From contig JAFCIZ010000007.1 in the NCBI GenBank assembly GCA_017871115.1, positions 2,418,001 to 2,482,000 of the forward strand: a stretch of DNA of 64,000 nt, given 5' to 3'. Position numbers and translations under genes: made by a program. The notes under the pieces were generated by a model. That model was not told the DNA's origin. It saw nothing but the letters and a program-made list of their open reading frames with translations, and did no database searches. Position 1 is the first letter of the stretch. Each line of letters starts with the position of its first letter. This document shows, one piece after another, positions 1 through 12,135 of this stretch. This DNA comes from Cunninghamella blakesleeana (lineage: Eukaryota > Mucoromycota > Mucoromycetes > Mucorales > Cunninghamellaceae).

Positions 1-425
1 GGAGCAGTTGCTGGAGTATTTAAGAAAGAACCTTTATCATTAATAGAACTTGATCAAATAAGTAAAGTGATTTTACATAAACATATACAACAATAGTAAT
101 AATAATAATAACAATAATAATTTAATCTATATATTTATTTTACTTTTGTAATTTAAAAAAAAATATATCATTAGTGGGCCGTAAAGAACAACATACTGTA
201 TCAAAAGTTAACACATCAGAGGCATCATCATCACCATCACCATCCTCCGGAATTAAACAAGCCGGAGTGTTTAAAGAATTAAGTGATAAAATGAATGAGC
301 GTGGGGAAAAACTTGAAGAAATGCAACAAAAATTTGCAGAAATGAGTGATACATCAAATGATTTCTTAAGATCCGTTAGAGAATACAATGAACGTCAAGC
401 ACAAAAGAAATGGTGGGAATTTTAA
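1..425 (+). CDS. Tomosyn/Lgl/Sro7-family protein, C-terminal part only
   Basis: This is the 3' end of a gene that begins outside the window. Visible exons are 1-61 and 175-425, joined across a GT-AG intron that restores an ATG codon. The C-terminus has an R-SNARE-like segment: the arginine in NERGEKLEEMQQ fits the zero-layer position, followed by heptad-spaced hydrophobics, and the protein ends KKWWEF. Animal tomosyns end with a very similar lysine-lysine-aromatic tail. Members bind syntaxin/SNAP25-type SNAREs and regulate exocytosis at the plasma membrane. The WD40 propellers that should precede this part lie outside the window, so the assignment rests on the tail alone. A VAMP-type R-SNARE is less likely because no transmembrane anchor follows. 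Confidence 0.7.
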
Positions 426-839
426 TTTTTATAAAAAATAGCAATAATCTATATACATATATTTGTAAACTAATAATAAGAATATTAATCTACATTATAC
501 CTGTCATAAACTATTTATTAAAGAATTACTAACAAAATATAAATATGAATATAAATAAATAAATAATGCATCATGTTTGAAAATCACACGTATATATATA
601 AGTAGAGTCACATGAAATATAAACTATTATGTAACTCGTTATAATAGGCATACTGTTTATTTTCTGTCAAAATCAGGTTTTAAAAAAAAAATAAACGGTA
701 ATCTCTTATATATATAATAAATAATAAAGAAAAAGAAAAATATCTTAGATGGATGAAGATCATAAGTAGTTTTATTTATTAAAAAGTAAATAGAATAAAG
801 TAAAATAAAAATAAAAAAGGATATAGTAAGTTCTATTTT
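426..839. other. Convergent intergenic region
   Basis: This AT-rich spacer lies between the 3' ends of the tomosyn-like and EH-domain genes. It should hold both polyadenylation regions. AATAAA-like strings occur on both strands, but nothing else stands out. Confidence 0.5.
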
Positions 840-3800
840 TTAAAGAAAGGCATCAGCAAAGGAGATGGGTTTTTCTTGTTGTTGGGAAGAGGGTTGATTT
901 GTATTTGATGAAACACCAAACAATTGATCGAAATCAGTATTGTTTTGCTTTTGATTATTGCTATTATTGTTATTATTAGTTAATGGTGATGTTGATATAT
1001 CAGGAGAGTTGGTATTACTAAATATAGATGTTAAATCGTCTTTCAAAGAGGAAGATGTATTAGGAGATGATATAGTATTAGAACCACTTTCAAATAAAGA
1101 TAAATCAAATCCATATTTTGATTTATTTTTATTATTATCTGTGGTACCAAAAAGAGATGATCCTGCCCCTGTTGATTTTGCTTGTTGTTGTTGTAGGGTA
1201 GGTGACTTAATAATAGAAGAGGATGAAGGAGGGGGAGGGGAGGAAGGTACATTTTTTGGTGAAGTAACTGTATCTGATGATGATGATGGAGGGGGATGAT
1301 TGGTATTAAAATCATGTTCCATTGTACTTAAATCAGGGAATTTTGCTTCTACTTCACTAATATCCACATTAGGAGTGGATACACGACGAATATCAGATTC
1401 ATGCTTTAATTTATTTAATGAAGGAGATGTATTAGCAAGTGCCTTTTTTTGTTGAACAATAGCAAATGGATCAATTGTAGCTACATTATTATTATTGATA
1501 TTCGTTTTTGTTGCATTAGTGGTGGTATTATGAGATGATGTAGTAGAAAGTGTTGGTGAAGAAACATCTTGAACTTTTGCAAAAAGATCATGATCTGATA
1601 TTGGAGTAGAAAGTGCAAATAAACTGTTTGGGTCATTTATTGAAGGAGAAGCAGTTGGTATAGATGGGCTGGTGATAGCCGATTTTGATAAGAAAGGTGA
1701 TGATGTAGCTGATACATTAGTGTTTATATTTCCCGAAAAAGATGATGATGATGACACACGTTTCTTTTCTAAATCATTTATTTCATTTTCTAATTCCTTT
1801 GATTCTTGACGATGATGATCAATACGTTGTTGGAAATGTTTACTTTCTTGTTTATAAGTTTGTAGGTCACGTGTAAGGGTCTCCTTTTTCATTTGTTGAT
1901 TTTTTATATGCTGTTCTAATTCTTCTACCGTACGTTTTAATGACTCTAAATGTTGTTTTTCCTTCTCAATACTTTCTTCTAATACTTTAACGGAATTATC
2001 CACTCCTTGTTTTTGTGATTGAAGTGTATTAATAAGGGCTGTTTCCGTTTTGACTTGAGATTGAAGCGATGTCAAATTATTTTCTAACAGTGATTTTTTA
2101 TTTGTACCGTCGTTATTACTGTTATTTGTTGGTTGATTCCCAATATTGAATACATTATCAAATTGGTCAGTAGCTAAATTAGATGAATTTGATGCTGTTG
2201 ATACAGTTGCTGTTGGTTGTACATCTAGTTATATATACATATATTAATTATCTATTCATCATCCACTTTTTTTTTATAACCATCCTTTATATATTTATTT
2301 TATTATATAAAGATTTTATATTTTATATTTTATTATTATTATTATTATTACCATTGTTTGAATCGCCAAGCCCAAGAAGATCAAAAGTAGAAGAAGAGGG
2401 TGGATTAGGTCGTTGAGGTGTTGGAGGAGGTGCTAATTGATTATTATTAGATAGCATAGGAGATGATAATTGAAAAGTAGAAGCAGGTAACATAGATGGG
2501 ATAGGTTCCCCAGCCATACGTCTATTAACTAAATGCATAGCAACAATGAATTCATTTTGTGAAAGTTCCCCAATGGATCTTGTATCAGCTAAATCCCAAA
2601 TTTGTGCTAAATCAGTCTCGGGTAATTTCGAATGGCGAAAAAAATGAACAGCATCGGCACCTATAAAATGGTAATAACAAATGGTGATAGAGTAATGATT
2701 AAAAATAAATTAATAAATGCCATTCCCATCATTCATGCTTTTATTTTCTATTGATTATTTATATACATAAATTATTATCAATGATATTATCATTGTTAGT
2801 ATTATTTTACCACTTATTGTTCCTTTATCGTTAGAAGCCAATTGCTGAAATAAAACCTTATATTTTTTATACTCTTCATTAGACACATTTAATATAGGTT
2901 GCTGTTGCTGAGTATTACTATAGAAAGAAGAGGTACCTGATCTAAGATGACTATTACCTGTATACTGTTGCTGTTGCAAAATAGGTGATCGCATTGGTTG
3001 CATATTAGGTGATCGTACAATGGTTGTATTATGTCTACCAAGAGAATTGGTTAACCTACCAGTTGCAGCAGCATAAATAGAATCTGGTAAGGTAGGTGGT
3101 AAGGTAGCTAATGTTCCATTTCTAGTAACTGTAATATAATGCATGGCGATAATAAATTCCGTTTGATTTAATGACCCTGATTTACGAGTATCTGCTAAAT
3201 CCCATATATGTTGCAATGTACTGGATGGTAAATTAGATCTTAAAAAGATAGATGTAGCTTTATCACCTATATATAAAATTAAATTAAATTAGATAATACC
3301 CAATATAAGAGAATTATTTATTCCTTCCCTTTTTTATATTTATTTTATTATATTATATTATATATACAAATTTCATTATTTACTTGTAAGTACACCATTA
3401 ATAGGATCTGATGATTGGAAAACTCTAATATAATTATTTCTTTCTTCAGGAGTAATAGTATCAGCTGATGATGTTTTTGGACTGGATGGTATTCTTGGAT
3501 GAGCTACTGTATTACTTCTTGCTGGTGTTACAGGTTTTGTTGAAACTCCATCAAAATAAGGCATTGGTACTATAAATAAATAAATGAAAAAGAAGAGCAG
3601 AAAAAAAAATCATTTAATAAAAAAGTAGAAATATAAGTGATCATAATATAAATATCTAAAAATACCAGAAGTTGATAAAATAGGTGTTGATGTTAATTTT
3701 CCATGTTGAGCACAGGCAATAAGCTTTAATGCAATACAAAACTCCTTGGTAGTTAAAAAACCCTTATTCTCTTCATCAGCTGCTTCCCAAATCTAAAAAT

Positions 3801-4222
3801 AATATATTAAAAAGGGGATATGTAAATATATTAAAGTTCATAGTCTATGCTGCATTTTATTTATATATACATTAATAAATTCATCAATATATATATATAT
3901 ATATATTACCTCTTCTAAAATATTATCGGGAATAGCAGTCTTTTTAAAGAAAGCCATTGATTCATCTTTTAAAGCAATGCCTTTATTATCAATATCTACT
4001 TTAGAAAATATTTCCAAATAAGCTTGCCGTTCTTGAGTTTCGAGTTGTGTTTCCCATTGGCCTATTAAAATAATATAATAAGTAAAAAAGGATTTATAAT
4101 AAAATTAATAAAGAAAAAAAAGAACAAGTTAGCTGCTTGTTTAGTTTTATATCAATATTAATAATAATAGTAATATTAATAATAACAATACCTGATGTAT
4201 TTGATTGACTTGAATTAAACAT
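840..4222 (-). CDS. Ede1/Eps15-like endocytic adaptor with three EH domains
   Basis: Seven exons can be joined in frame: 4192-4222, 3910-4061, 3666-3792, 3384-3569, 2811-3266, 2352-2660 and 840-2224, giving 881 residues. EH1 is at about 15-100, EH2 at about 146-225 and EH3 at about 294-370. EH2 and EH3 both carry the IWDLADTR signature of the second EF-hand helix; EH1 has IWEAADEENKG. A coiled coil follows at about 471-580, then a long Ser/Asn/Pro-rich tail with a DPF motif. EH domains bind NPF peptides, and Ede1/Eps15 proteins are early scaffolds of clathrin-coated endocytic sites. I see no ubiquitin-associated domain at the C-terminus, unlike yeast Ede1, so it may be closer to Eps15 in layout. 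Pan1 is less likely because no WH2-like segment is visible. Confidence 0.85.
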
Positions 4223-4626
4223 TATAACAAAATATAAATCATAGATAAAAAAATAAAAAATTTAGAAAAGGAAGAAAGTCGAAGAAAAAAAGAGCCAAGA
4301 ATTTAAGCACAAAAAAAAATTAGTTGGCGGAGATTAGTTTTATGCTGCACACACACATAATGTCATATTTCTCTACTATTATTTAAACTTTAATGAGACA
4401 ACAAATAATAAAACATAGTAGTAATAAATAACGTCAATAATAATGTTATCAATTCTTTTTTTACTTTTTATTTTTTTAAAAAAATAGACTAAAATAATAT
4501 ACATTAACTTTATCTTATTTACTAATATATATAAAGAAAAATAATAAAAATGGATAACGCGTATTATATAATATATATATATATATATTATTTTAATAAT
4601 AATCGCACTATTCATACTATTATTCA
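4223..4626. other. Upstream region of the EH-domain gene
   Basis: AT-rich spacer between the EH-domain gene start and the 3' end of the TMEM14-like gene. It contains a short TA tract near 4571-4588. No gene is visible. Confidence 0.5.
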
Positions 4627-5071
4627 TTATGCGTAGTCAATAACTTTTTTAATATAATAACCTCCAGCAGCTAATGAAGCGACTGCTAAAACAGCAGGGA
4701 CGGGTTTTCTTGTACGAATAGCACGAGGAAGGGAAGCACCAGCAAGAATAAGAGAACTTCCAACTGCTAATTCATGTCCATAATCAGCGTTTTCTTTAAT
4801 TAAATAAGCTGATACACCATATAAACTACCAACACCAACACCAGCAACTAAGGAAGGAATGGAGCGAGTTCTTGCATAACCTGCAATACCACTAAAAATA
4901 AATGAATAACGAAAATGAGAAGAGAGAATAAATAAACACGTATAATCATTTTTATTTTATTTTATTTTAATGTTAGTCTACTGTTGTAACTTTTATTCAT
5001 ATGACCCATATATTAATGTTTTACCCAGCAAAGGTCAAGGCTGCCATAGTATAAGCGGGATGATGAGACAT
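4627..5071 (-). CDS. TMEM14-family small membrane protein
   Basis: Two exons, 5025-5071 and 4627-4891, give 103 residues, the usual size for the TMEM14/UPF0136 family. It starts MSHHPAYTMAALTFAGGIAG and has glycine- and alanine-rich hydrophobic segments (GVGVGSLYGVSAYLI, SSLILAGASLPRAI, AVASLAAGGYYI) separated by basic turns such as YARTRS and RTRKPVP. This is the classic pattern of three to four short membrane helices. Animal TMEM14C is a mitochondrial inner-membrane protein needed for porphyrin handling in heme synthesis. The fungal role is less clear, so only the family is assigned. Confidence 0.8.
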
Positions 5072-6798
5072 GTTATATATTTTTGATTATAATAAAATTA
5101 ATTGACGTAAAGAAGGAAAAAAAAAAAAGAGAGAAGGTAAGGAAAAATAAATATGCTTTATAAAAAACCAGGTTTAAATAAATTGCTGGTCTTTTTTTTT
5201 TTATCCGAAATTGCGCGCCGGAATGGTGTCAGTTTATTAGCCTGACTTTTAATCGTATAATAAGAAAGTTTAAAATAATCTAAAATGAAAGATGGTTTCT
5301 TTCTGTTTTTATTCCAATAGGACCATAAAATCCGTATTTTCAAAACAATTACATTAAATATATTTAATAAGCAAATTAAAGAGATAGATTGATAAGAAGC
5401 TTAAAAAGAAATTCTTTGAATTTCCGCTATTCGCGCTGCCAACAAGATTTCTGTTTATTTCTAACTTTTTTTTAAAGTACCTTTTTTTTTTTTCACTTGT
5501 TCCTTCTTTTACTGTATTTTTTTTTTCCCTTTTTTATCTCGGTTATTTATCACTTTAGTTAAGTTTGGTTTATTATTAATACCATACAATTTTTATTAAT
5601 AAATAAAAAATAAAAACATTTATTATTGCTTAATATTGTAAAGTCCATTTTATTCGAGCTATATTGATAGTTTTAAATTAAATCTTTGAAAATGTTTTTA
5701 TTATATAATTATTTATTTAATATATATGCAGCCATCAAGTTGAAATCGTCTTGAACTTTAAAAATAAATCTATTTATTCAAGTCATAAGCTATAGTAAAT
5801 AAAAAGAATAAAAGAAAAGAAAAACTCTGCCAGTTGATAACAACTATTTAGCGACTTTTGTATTCAAGGATTATATTTGTGTTTATCTAAGGACCAAGGA
5901 AATTGTAAAAAAAAAAAAAAAAAAAAAAAAAGGTATATTATTGTTTTATAACGAAAAATGAAAAGAATTAAAAAAATATCACTTATTCTACAACCAAAAA
6001 ATATATCAATTATTTGGGTAATCAGAATAATTCAAAGTAAAATACTTAAAAAGGCAAATTTACTTTTACAGAATGAAAAGAGATAATGATATAATAATTT
6101 TAATATTGGGCAAGAATTTTATAAATATATATATTATTCATTTAATATGTATGGTATATAATTATTAGGACAGTGAAGCAAAAAAGGCATTTTGTAAGAA
6201 AGAAAGAAAAGAAAATTAACGCATGCTGTAATAAGGCGTTTTATTATTTATGGGAAAAAAGAAGACGACATATGATATGGCAAAATATCTGCAAAAGAAG
6301 GTAGAAACAAAAAAAATTTATGTAAAGAACAAACATATGAATATATAAGGCAAATAAACAAATTTTATGATTCCGACTAACGTGTATACATGTACATTAA
6401 TGATAAATGAAAATGTCTGTTCACTCATTTTTTTTTTTTCACAACTTTATTGTTTTGCATAATATCTCCATAATAGGTAAGAAGGCTGTTTCAAACGTTT
6501 TATTCCCATAGAAAAATAAACCTGTATGTACAATATATGTACATCAAGAAATAAAACGGATATTTCTACTTACGGTATGCAATGATGATGTAAATATTGT
6601 AATGAAACAAATAAATAAAATGTATATATATACAGATAACATAATAACAATAATGACAATAACAATATTATTAATAATAATCGATAAATAAAATATAAAA
6701 AGGAACATTTTTTTATTTTTTTTGAAAAAAATCTTTTCTATTTATTTTTGTTGTTTTTCTTTAAAATAAAATAAAAAAAAAAGGAATAATAAAACGTC
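5072..6798. other. Divergent intergenic region
   Basis: This 1.7 kb stretch separates the starts of the TMEM14-like (-) and multi-pass membrane protein (+) genes, so it should hold both promoters. It contains poly-A/T runs (for example 5908-5930) and a small GC-rich island near 5211-5222. A 61-codon open frame at 5158-5343 (-) looks like chance in AT-rich DNA. No RNA gene was recognised. Confidence 0.5.
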
Positions 6799-8007
6799 AT
6801 GTCTCATGAACACAAGTTCCAAAAAGCGGTCAATCTACTTGTATACGCTTTTCTGATCTCTGCCACGGCTTTATCTTTTACTGGAAATGATAATCTAGCT
6901 GATATCTTTAATACCTTTGAAACGTAAGCTATTAGAATAATCATTATAAATATTGACTTTTATTATTACTATTTTATATTCACGTCTATTCATTTTTCGC
7001 GTATTCTTTTTTGTTTTTTTAATTTAATAGATATTTTGATCCAGGTAATAAGAATGATACTAATAAATCAAATAATAATATGATATAAATACAACTCGAT
7101 CTAACACTTTTTCTTTTTTTCATTTTTCAATAAAAAAAACGCGGTTTAGCCATATGGATTTTTTATTGTTGGACCCTAATCTACAGTCTTTTCGGTGGTT
7201 TCATTGTTTATCAATGGTTTGAACCTGCTCATGAAGCTGTTATGCATGGAATTGGTTGGCATTTCTGTTTGTGTGCTATTCTAAACACTTTATGGATTAG
7301 TTTATTGGTAATACATATATACATAGTATCACAATCATTGTTATCTTTGTATTCTTATCTAACTCATAATTTAAACCTGTATGTTTTTTTTTATGAACCA
7401 TAAATAGGAAGGTGAACATAAGATTTTGGCTCTCTTTGTTTCTGTTTTCCAAGTGTTTTCCGTCTCATTTGTGTTTTGTAAGAGAATAACGATAATATAT
7501 TTAATCAGATATATATTTATATATGTATATTCTTTATTCATTTAATTTTTATTTTTTATAATTTATTTAGACAAGTTGGAAGCTGAATTCAAAGCCAATA
7601 ATTGGTTAGATCGAGTATTTTTACATGCACCATTTTCTTTATGGCATGGGTTTAGTGTTTTTATTACTGTAGTAACAGCATTCGTTGCTTTTACTGGTGT
7701 CAAGAAATCCGAGGAAGGGGAAACCTTACCACCTAATATTTACCATCTTATTTTAGTTTATGCAGCCATTGCATTTTTAACCTTTACTGCTATGGGCTAT
7801 GTGGAATATAAAGGTCATAAGGGGGATGTAACATCGGCTTGGGTGATTGCTCTTGGTTTATGGGCTGTCTTTGATGAACAATCATTTCCTACTACACACT
7901 GGGCCGCTTTGGCTGGAGCTATCATTACCACTATATGGCCCATTAAACCTTATCTTTGGAAATGGATGGGCCGCTCTGATGCTGAAACTGCTCCTTTATT
8001 AGGTTAA
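6799..8007 (+). CDS. Multi-pass membrane protein of unknown function
   Basis: Five exons, 6799-6923, 7031-7044, 7150-7307, 7408-7477 and 7571-8007, give 267 residues. The second exon is only 14 bases, but it is needed to keep the frame and complete the FDPA segment. Six or seven hydrophobic helices are visible, rich in tryptophan and aromatic residues (IFYCWTLIYSLFGGFIVYQW, WHFCLCAILNTLWISLLEGE). Short polar loops lie between them, and the C-terminal tail is WKWMGRSDAETAPLLG. The WxxxxxLNxxW spacing recalls TspO/MBR-related proteins, but I cannot claim membership. The 14-base exon is the weakest point of the model; cDNA would settle it. Confidence 0.7.
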
Positions 8008-8499
8008 TCATCAGCCTTTTTATTTTTTTATATATTTATTATTTTGCAGTGATCAATAGTATCATTGTTATGTTTATTTTTATTTAGTTTGGTTTATTTT
8101 AATAAATAAATATATGTAATTCAATTTTTTAAGAAGATTAATTTGGTTTGTGCAAGTACTATTAATTTTTCTTTATTCGGTAGAGCTAAATAAAAGACTT
8201 TTTTGTGTCTTTTAAGCTTATATACTTATATATCTATACATCTATATATAATGTCCACAACTAAAAAGTATAGATATAATGTATAGATATCTCTTTATTA
8301 TACTCCAAAAAAAAAACTCTCAGATAAAGGTTTGTTCATTTATGAAAGTGTGTAATGCTTACAGGCCAGTTTTTTGACATATGTTTGTGCGTACCACATG
8401 CATACAACTTTATTAACGGTTAAATGGGAATTAAGTAAGCCTCAGTGTCCGGTTTTATTTTATTATAATGTATTAAATAAATCCGACCCTTTTATATAC

Positions 8500-8531
<32 letters not shown>

Positions 8532-8990
8532 CATAAAAAGAACTATTATATTTATGTATATGAAAGAAAATAAATGGAATCATTTTCATATAATATATAA
8601 TGCTTTTAATATTTGCAAAAAAAAATAAATAAATTCAAAAGTAAATTTCCTTTTATGGGTAACAATCTACTTCAACATATAAAAGGCTATTGCTACGACA
8701 AACAAGCATTCATTAGTTTATATAATAATAAATAGGTACGTCATTATAATATTCTTTAATTTTAAATATTCCAAATTCATTTATTAAATCATTATATAAA
8801 TAAAAAATAGAGAGTAGGGGAATAATAATATAATTATATCAAACATTAATATAAATAAATTCTAAACGTATTGTATATATATAATAATAATAAAAATAAA
8901 AATAAAAAAAAAAGAATTGGGTAGTAATAGTTGTAAAGATTATATAAACAAAAGATAAAAAAAAAAAAAACAGATTAAATAAATAAATAG

Positions 8991-9021
<31 letters not shown>

Positions 9022-9040
9022 AAAAAAGGAAAATAATGAT
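8008..9040. other. Convergent intergenic region with a 31-base T run
   Basis: Spacer between the 3' ends of the membrane protein and ERG25 genes. It contains a short hairpin near 8193-8214 (AAAAGAC pairing with GTCTTTT) and an uninterrupted T run at 8501-8531. An 84-codon open frame across the T run is low-complexity and was not accepted as a gene. Confidence 0.5.
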
Positions 9041-10274
9041 CTATTGAGATTTCTTCTTTTGTTCAGCCTTTTCTAAAGCTTGACGTTTACGATAAGCTCT
9101 GTATTTAGTATCAGTACCAAACATATAATCCCACCATCTGAAAGAAGAAGAATAATTACCAATGAAAGCTTGGTGATGATAATCATGATGCTCAGCACCT
9201 GCCCAGAAAGGAACAATGTTGTGTAAACTCCAAGGGAAATCATAACCGGAATGAGCATCGATAGCTTGGAAGAGACGTAAAACAATCCAAAGCAACATGG
9301 TGACTAAATGAAGATGCCAGTGAGAATCTAATTTCAATACATAGGCAGCAAAAGTATGATAAAGAAGAGGGCCCTATATATAATAATAATAATTATAAAA
9401 ATCAACCATCTGTTTTATTTTTTTTTATCACACAGCCTATTATTCATTTATTTTATTTTACCCCAATGGTGCCAAAACCAAGAATCATAGTTTCAATAGG
9501 ATGAGCATATTCGGCAGCAATACCAAAGGGAGCAGCATATTCATGATGAATTTTATGAACCTTTTTATAAAAAGGTGGCCAATGCATGAAACGATGCATC
9601 CAATAATGATAAAAATCTTCAAAAAAGAAAAAGACAGCTAATTGAGGTAACATTTGTTGTCTATTGAAAAAATAAAAAATCAAGAGGAGAATTAATGTTT
9701 TTTGATTGGTGGATAATATATATAAATTTTGACATTTTATCAATATTTTTTATATTAAATACATGTTATCAATTTTTTATGTGTAATAATATTATTTTTT
9801 TTTCTTTTATTTTTTTTTTAATTTTTTATTTTTTAGCTTACATGGTTGGGAAAGGAGCAGATACTTTCATGCCAAGAAGAGTAGCGCCAGGATGGAAAAG
9901 GAAAATAAGAGGACCTTCATAAAAAAAGTGTTGGAATAAAACATGTCTTGTACACTTCCAATAATCCTCAGATGAGTTTTCTCGATTCTTTAAAAAGAAA
10001 AGAAAAAAAGTGACTATGTTAGTTATCTCTTATCGCTTTCAAGTCATTTTATTTTTTTTTTTTATCATTTTACTTGTTGTAATTTATATTGTTTAAAATA
10101 AGGAATAAAGTCACAGATGAAGAAAGGAATAAATCTACCAAAATAAACTAATTCGTGCATTAAGAAAGCGAAAACCCCAGTGACAAGTAAAGGATTACGG
10201 CCTTCATACATTTGTTCCCATTTTGTTTCTAACCAATTGAATTGGCTAGGATCATAAGTTAAAGTAGAATTCAT
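9041..10274 (-). CDS. ERG25: C-4 methylsterol oxidase
   Basis: Four exons, 10074-10274, 9842-9987, 9462-9660 and 9041-9373, give 292 residues, close to yeast Erg25 (309). The enzyme is a di-iron oxygenase in the endoplasmic reticulum that oxidises the C-4 methyl groups of sterols in ergosterol synthesis. The three histidine boxes of the fatty-acid-hydroxylase superfamily are intact: HRFMH, HKIHH and HHDYHH. Hydrophobic segments alternate with these boxes. The protein ends KKSQ, a KKxx dilysine ER-retrieval signal. It is transcribed away from the homeodomain gene, with 1.9 kb between the starts. I am confident of the family; C-5 desaturase (Erg3) is less likely because the EYAHPIE segment and overall layout match Erg25. 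Confidence 0.93.
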
Positions 10275-12135
10275 GATTCGACTTTATATTTTTTAATTGA
10301 TAAAAAAAGATGAGGAAGAAAAAGAGAGAAATAAAAAATAAAAAACACAAAGACTAAAAAATTTAATTTTTTTTCTTCAGCAAAAAAAAAAAAAATCGGA
10401 GTAAATTTATTCCAGAAATTTGATTGGATATAATTTAAAAGTAAAATAAAGGAACGGGTACACTGACAGATTTGACCCAAACATAGTAGTTCAATCTCTT
10501 TTTTCAAGAAATAAGAAATTAAAAGAATCGAACAAGTATCAAACTTTTTTCGTGCTTTATAAAATATATATATCTTGCCTTTTATTTTTAAATTTAAAAC
10601 TTTTTTTTTTTAGATTTAAAAAAAAAAAAAATGGAATGTTTCACATTTTTAATCACTTTGAAGAAGGATCATCATTTTTATTTTTATAAACTCACCTATT
10701 CTTTTTCTCTAGCAATAAAATCATGCCAAACAATTTTTAAAAGAAACCATGTGATTGCTTGGAATATTACTTTGGCGTATTTTTATAGAAAAAAGGACCG
10801 AAGTTTAATCTATATAAAAGTCCGAAGAGGAAAAATGTTTAGAGAGTTTTAGAGTGAATAAGAGTTAAAGAGAATGATTGGGGACACGTTGTCATGGTCC
10901 AAATCAGTCCAAGTGTTTTTCTTGGTTGTTTAAAAAGGGTAGTTGGCCCCTCAAGTTTAAATTTGTCCCTTTTTCCCATATTATATAAAAAAGTATAAAT
11001 CATTGATAAAAAGGAAATAATAATATATTTATATAAAAATATATATATATGTATATATATGATTATTATAACACCTATTTACCTATTCTTAACTGTGATA
11101 ATAGATGCCTAACTATTTTAAACATTGTTAATATAATTTTATGTAAATATAAGAAATAGATAAATAATAATATGTATGTATGAATATATATGATACATTA
11201 TTATAAACATTGATGATGTTGAATTATATATATATATATTTTTTTTTATGTGTGAGAAAGCATCATGACTTATTATAATTTTACTAACGTAGAAAAAAGA
11301 AATCAGATGGTCAAAGCGTACAACAAGTATTTGAAATACCGAATGTGTCAAATGCTGGGTTTTTATAAGTTAAATGGCGAAGAAAGAGCGATGATTTGCC
11401 TTTTTTAATTTTTATTCCCTTTTTATATTTATTTTTAAATATATAAACTAATTGATCCAAGAAGAGTTAATGACTTCTTACTCTCTTTCGTCTGTCCTCG
11501 CTCTTTTTTTTTTTTTTTTTATCATGATAAAGATAAATATGATTTTTACTATGTTTGAATATTTAATTTGTTCAGATGATTACAAAATGTCATATTTTTT
11601 TTTCTCAATTTTTTTTTGATCATACGTTACTCAAGCGGCTTTTTTTGATATACCCCCTCTCTTTCTCCCCCAAAAGAAAGGGAGGGGGGGAGATTAAAAA
11701 AAAAAAATCCAATCCATTTAAAAAGGCTCAGCCTTGAAATCTATTTATGTGTCATCTTTCTTTCTCTTTTCTATCTTTTTTTCTCTTTCTCTTTCTCTTT
11801 TTTTTTTTTTTTTCTTCTTCTTCTTCTTTACTCACTTTTTTTTTTAAACATTTTTCTTTTTATTATTTGTATTTACTTTTGTTCATTATTTCATGTTATT
11901 TTAAAAAAAAAAAAGAAGAAGCCTTTATAGTCAAGTTTTTTTTAAAAAAAAAAATAGTCGATTTATTAATATTATTATTATTATTATTTATTATTATTAC
12001 TTTACATATTTTTACTATTGTTATTTGACATTTTGAATCCATCAATCTTAAAAAGTCCAACTTTCTATTAACAACAACAATAACAAATAACCATTTATAT
12101 ATATAAATATATATAAAAGTCAATTAATATACAAC
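10275..12135. other. Divergent promoter region of ERG25 and the homeodomain gene
   Basis: The 1.9 kb spacer is AT-rich with a less AT-rich patch at 10855-10980 that carries an ATTGG (inverted CCAAT) at about 10875. Pyrimidine tracts lie at 11750-11830, just upstream of the homeodomain gene. A C/G-rich inverted repeat at 11653-11688 is listed separately. Open frames here (10631-10852, 11139-11351, 11747-12028) are low-complexity and not accepted. Confidence 0.5.
11653..11688. promoter_or_regulatory. C/G-rich inverted repeat upstream of the homeodomain gene
   Basis: The arms 11653-11666 (CCCCCTCTCTTTCT) and 11675-11688 (AGAAAGGGAGGGGG) are complementary at 13 of 14 positions around an 8-base loop. 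The G run continues past the arm. In DNA of this AT content such a GC-rich hairpin is unusual. It lies about 450 bases upstream of the homeodomain start. Function unknown; a regulatory or structure-forming role is inference. Confidence 0.4.

Noticed and set aside
958..1299. 113-codon plus-strand open frame
   Set aside because: It is antisense to the well-supported Ser/Asn-rich tail of the EH-domain gene and mirrors its repeats (poly-Leu opposite poly-Asn).
8193..8214. Hairpin followed by T residues, like a rho-independent terminator
   Set aside because: The window is fungal nuclear DNA, where this signal has no such role, and the stem is short and A/T-rich.
10631..10852. 73-codon open frame between ERG25 and the homeodomain gene
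   Set aside because: Chance-like composition, no domain, and it lies in a promoter region.
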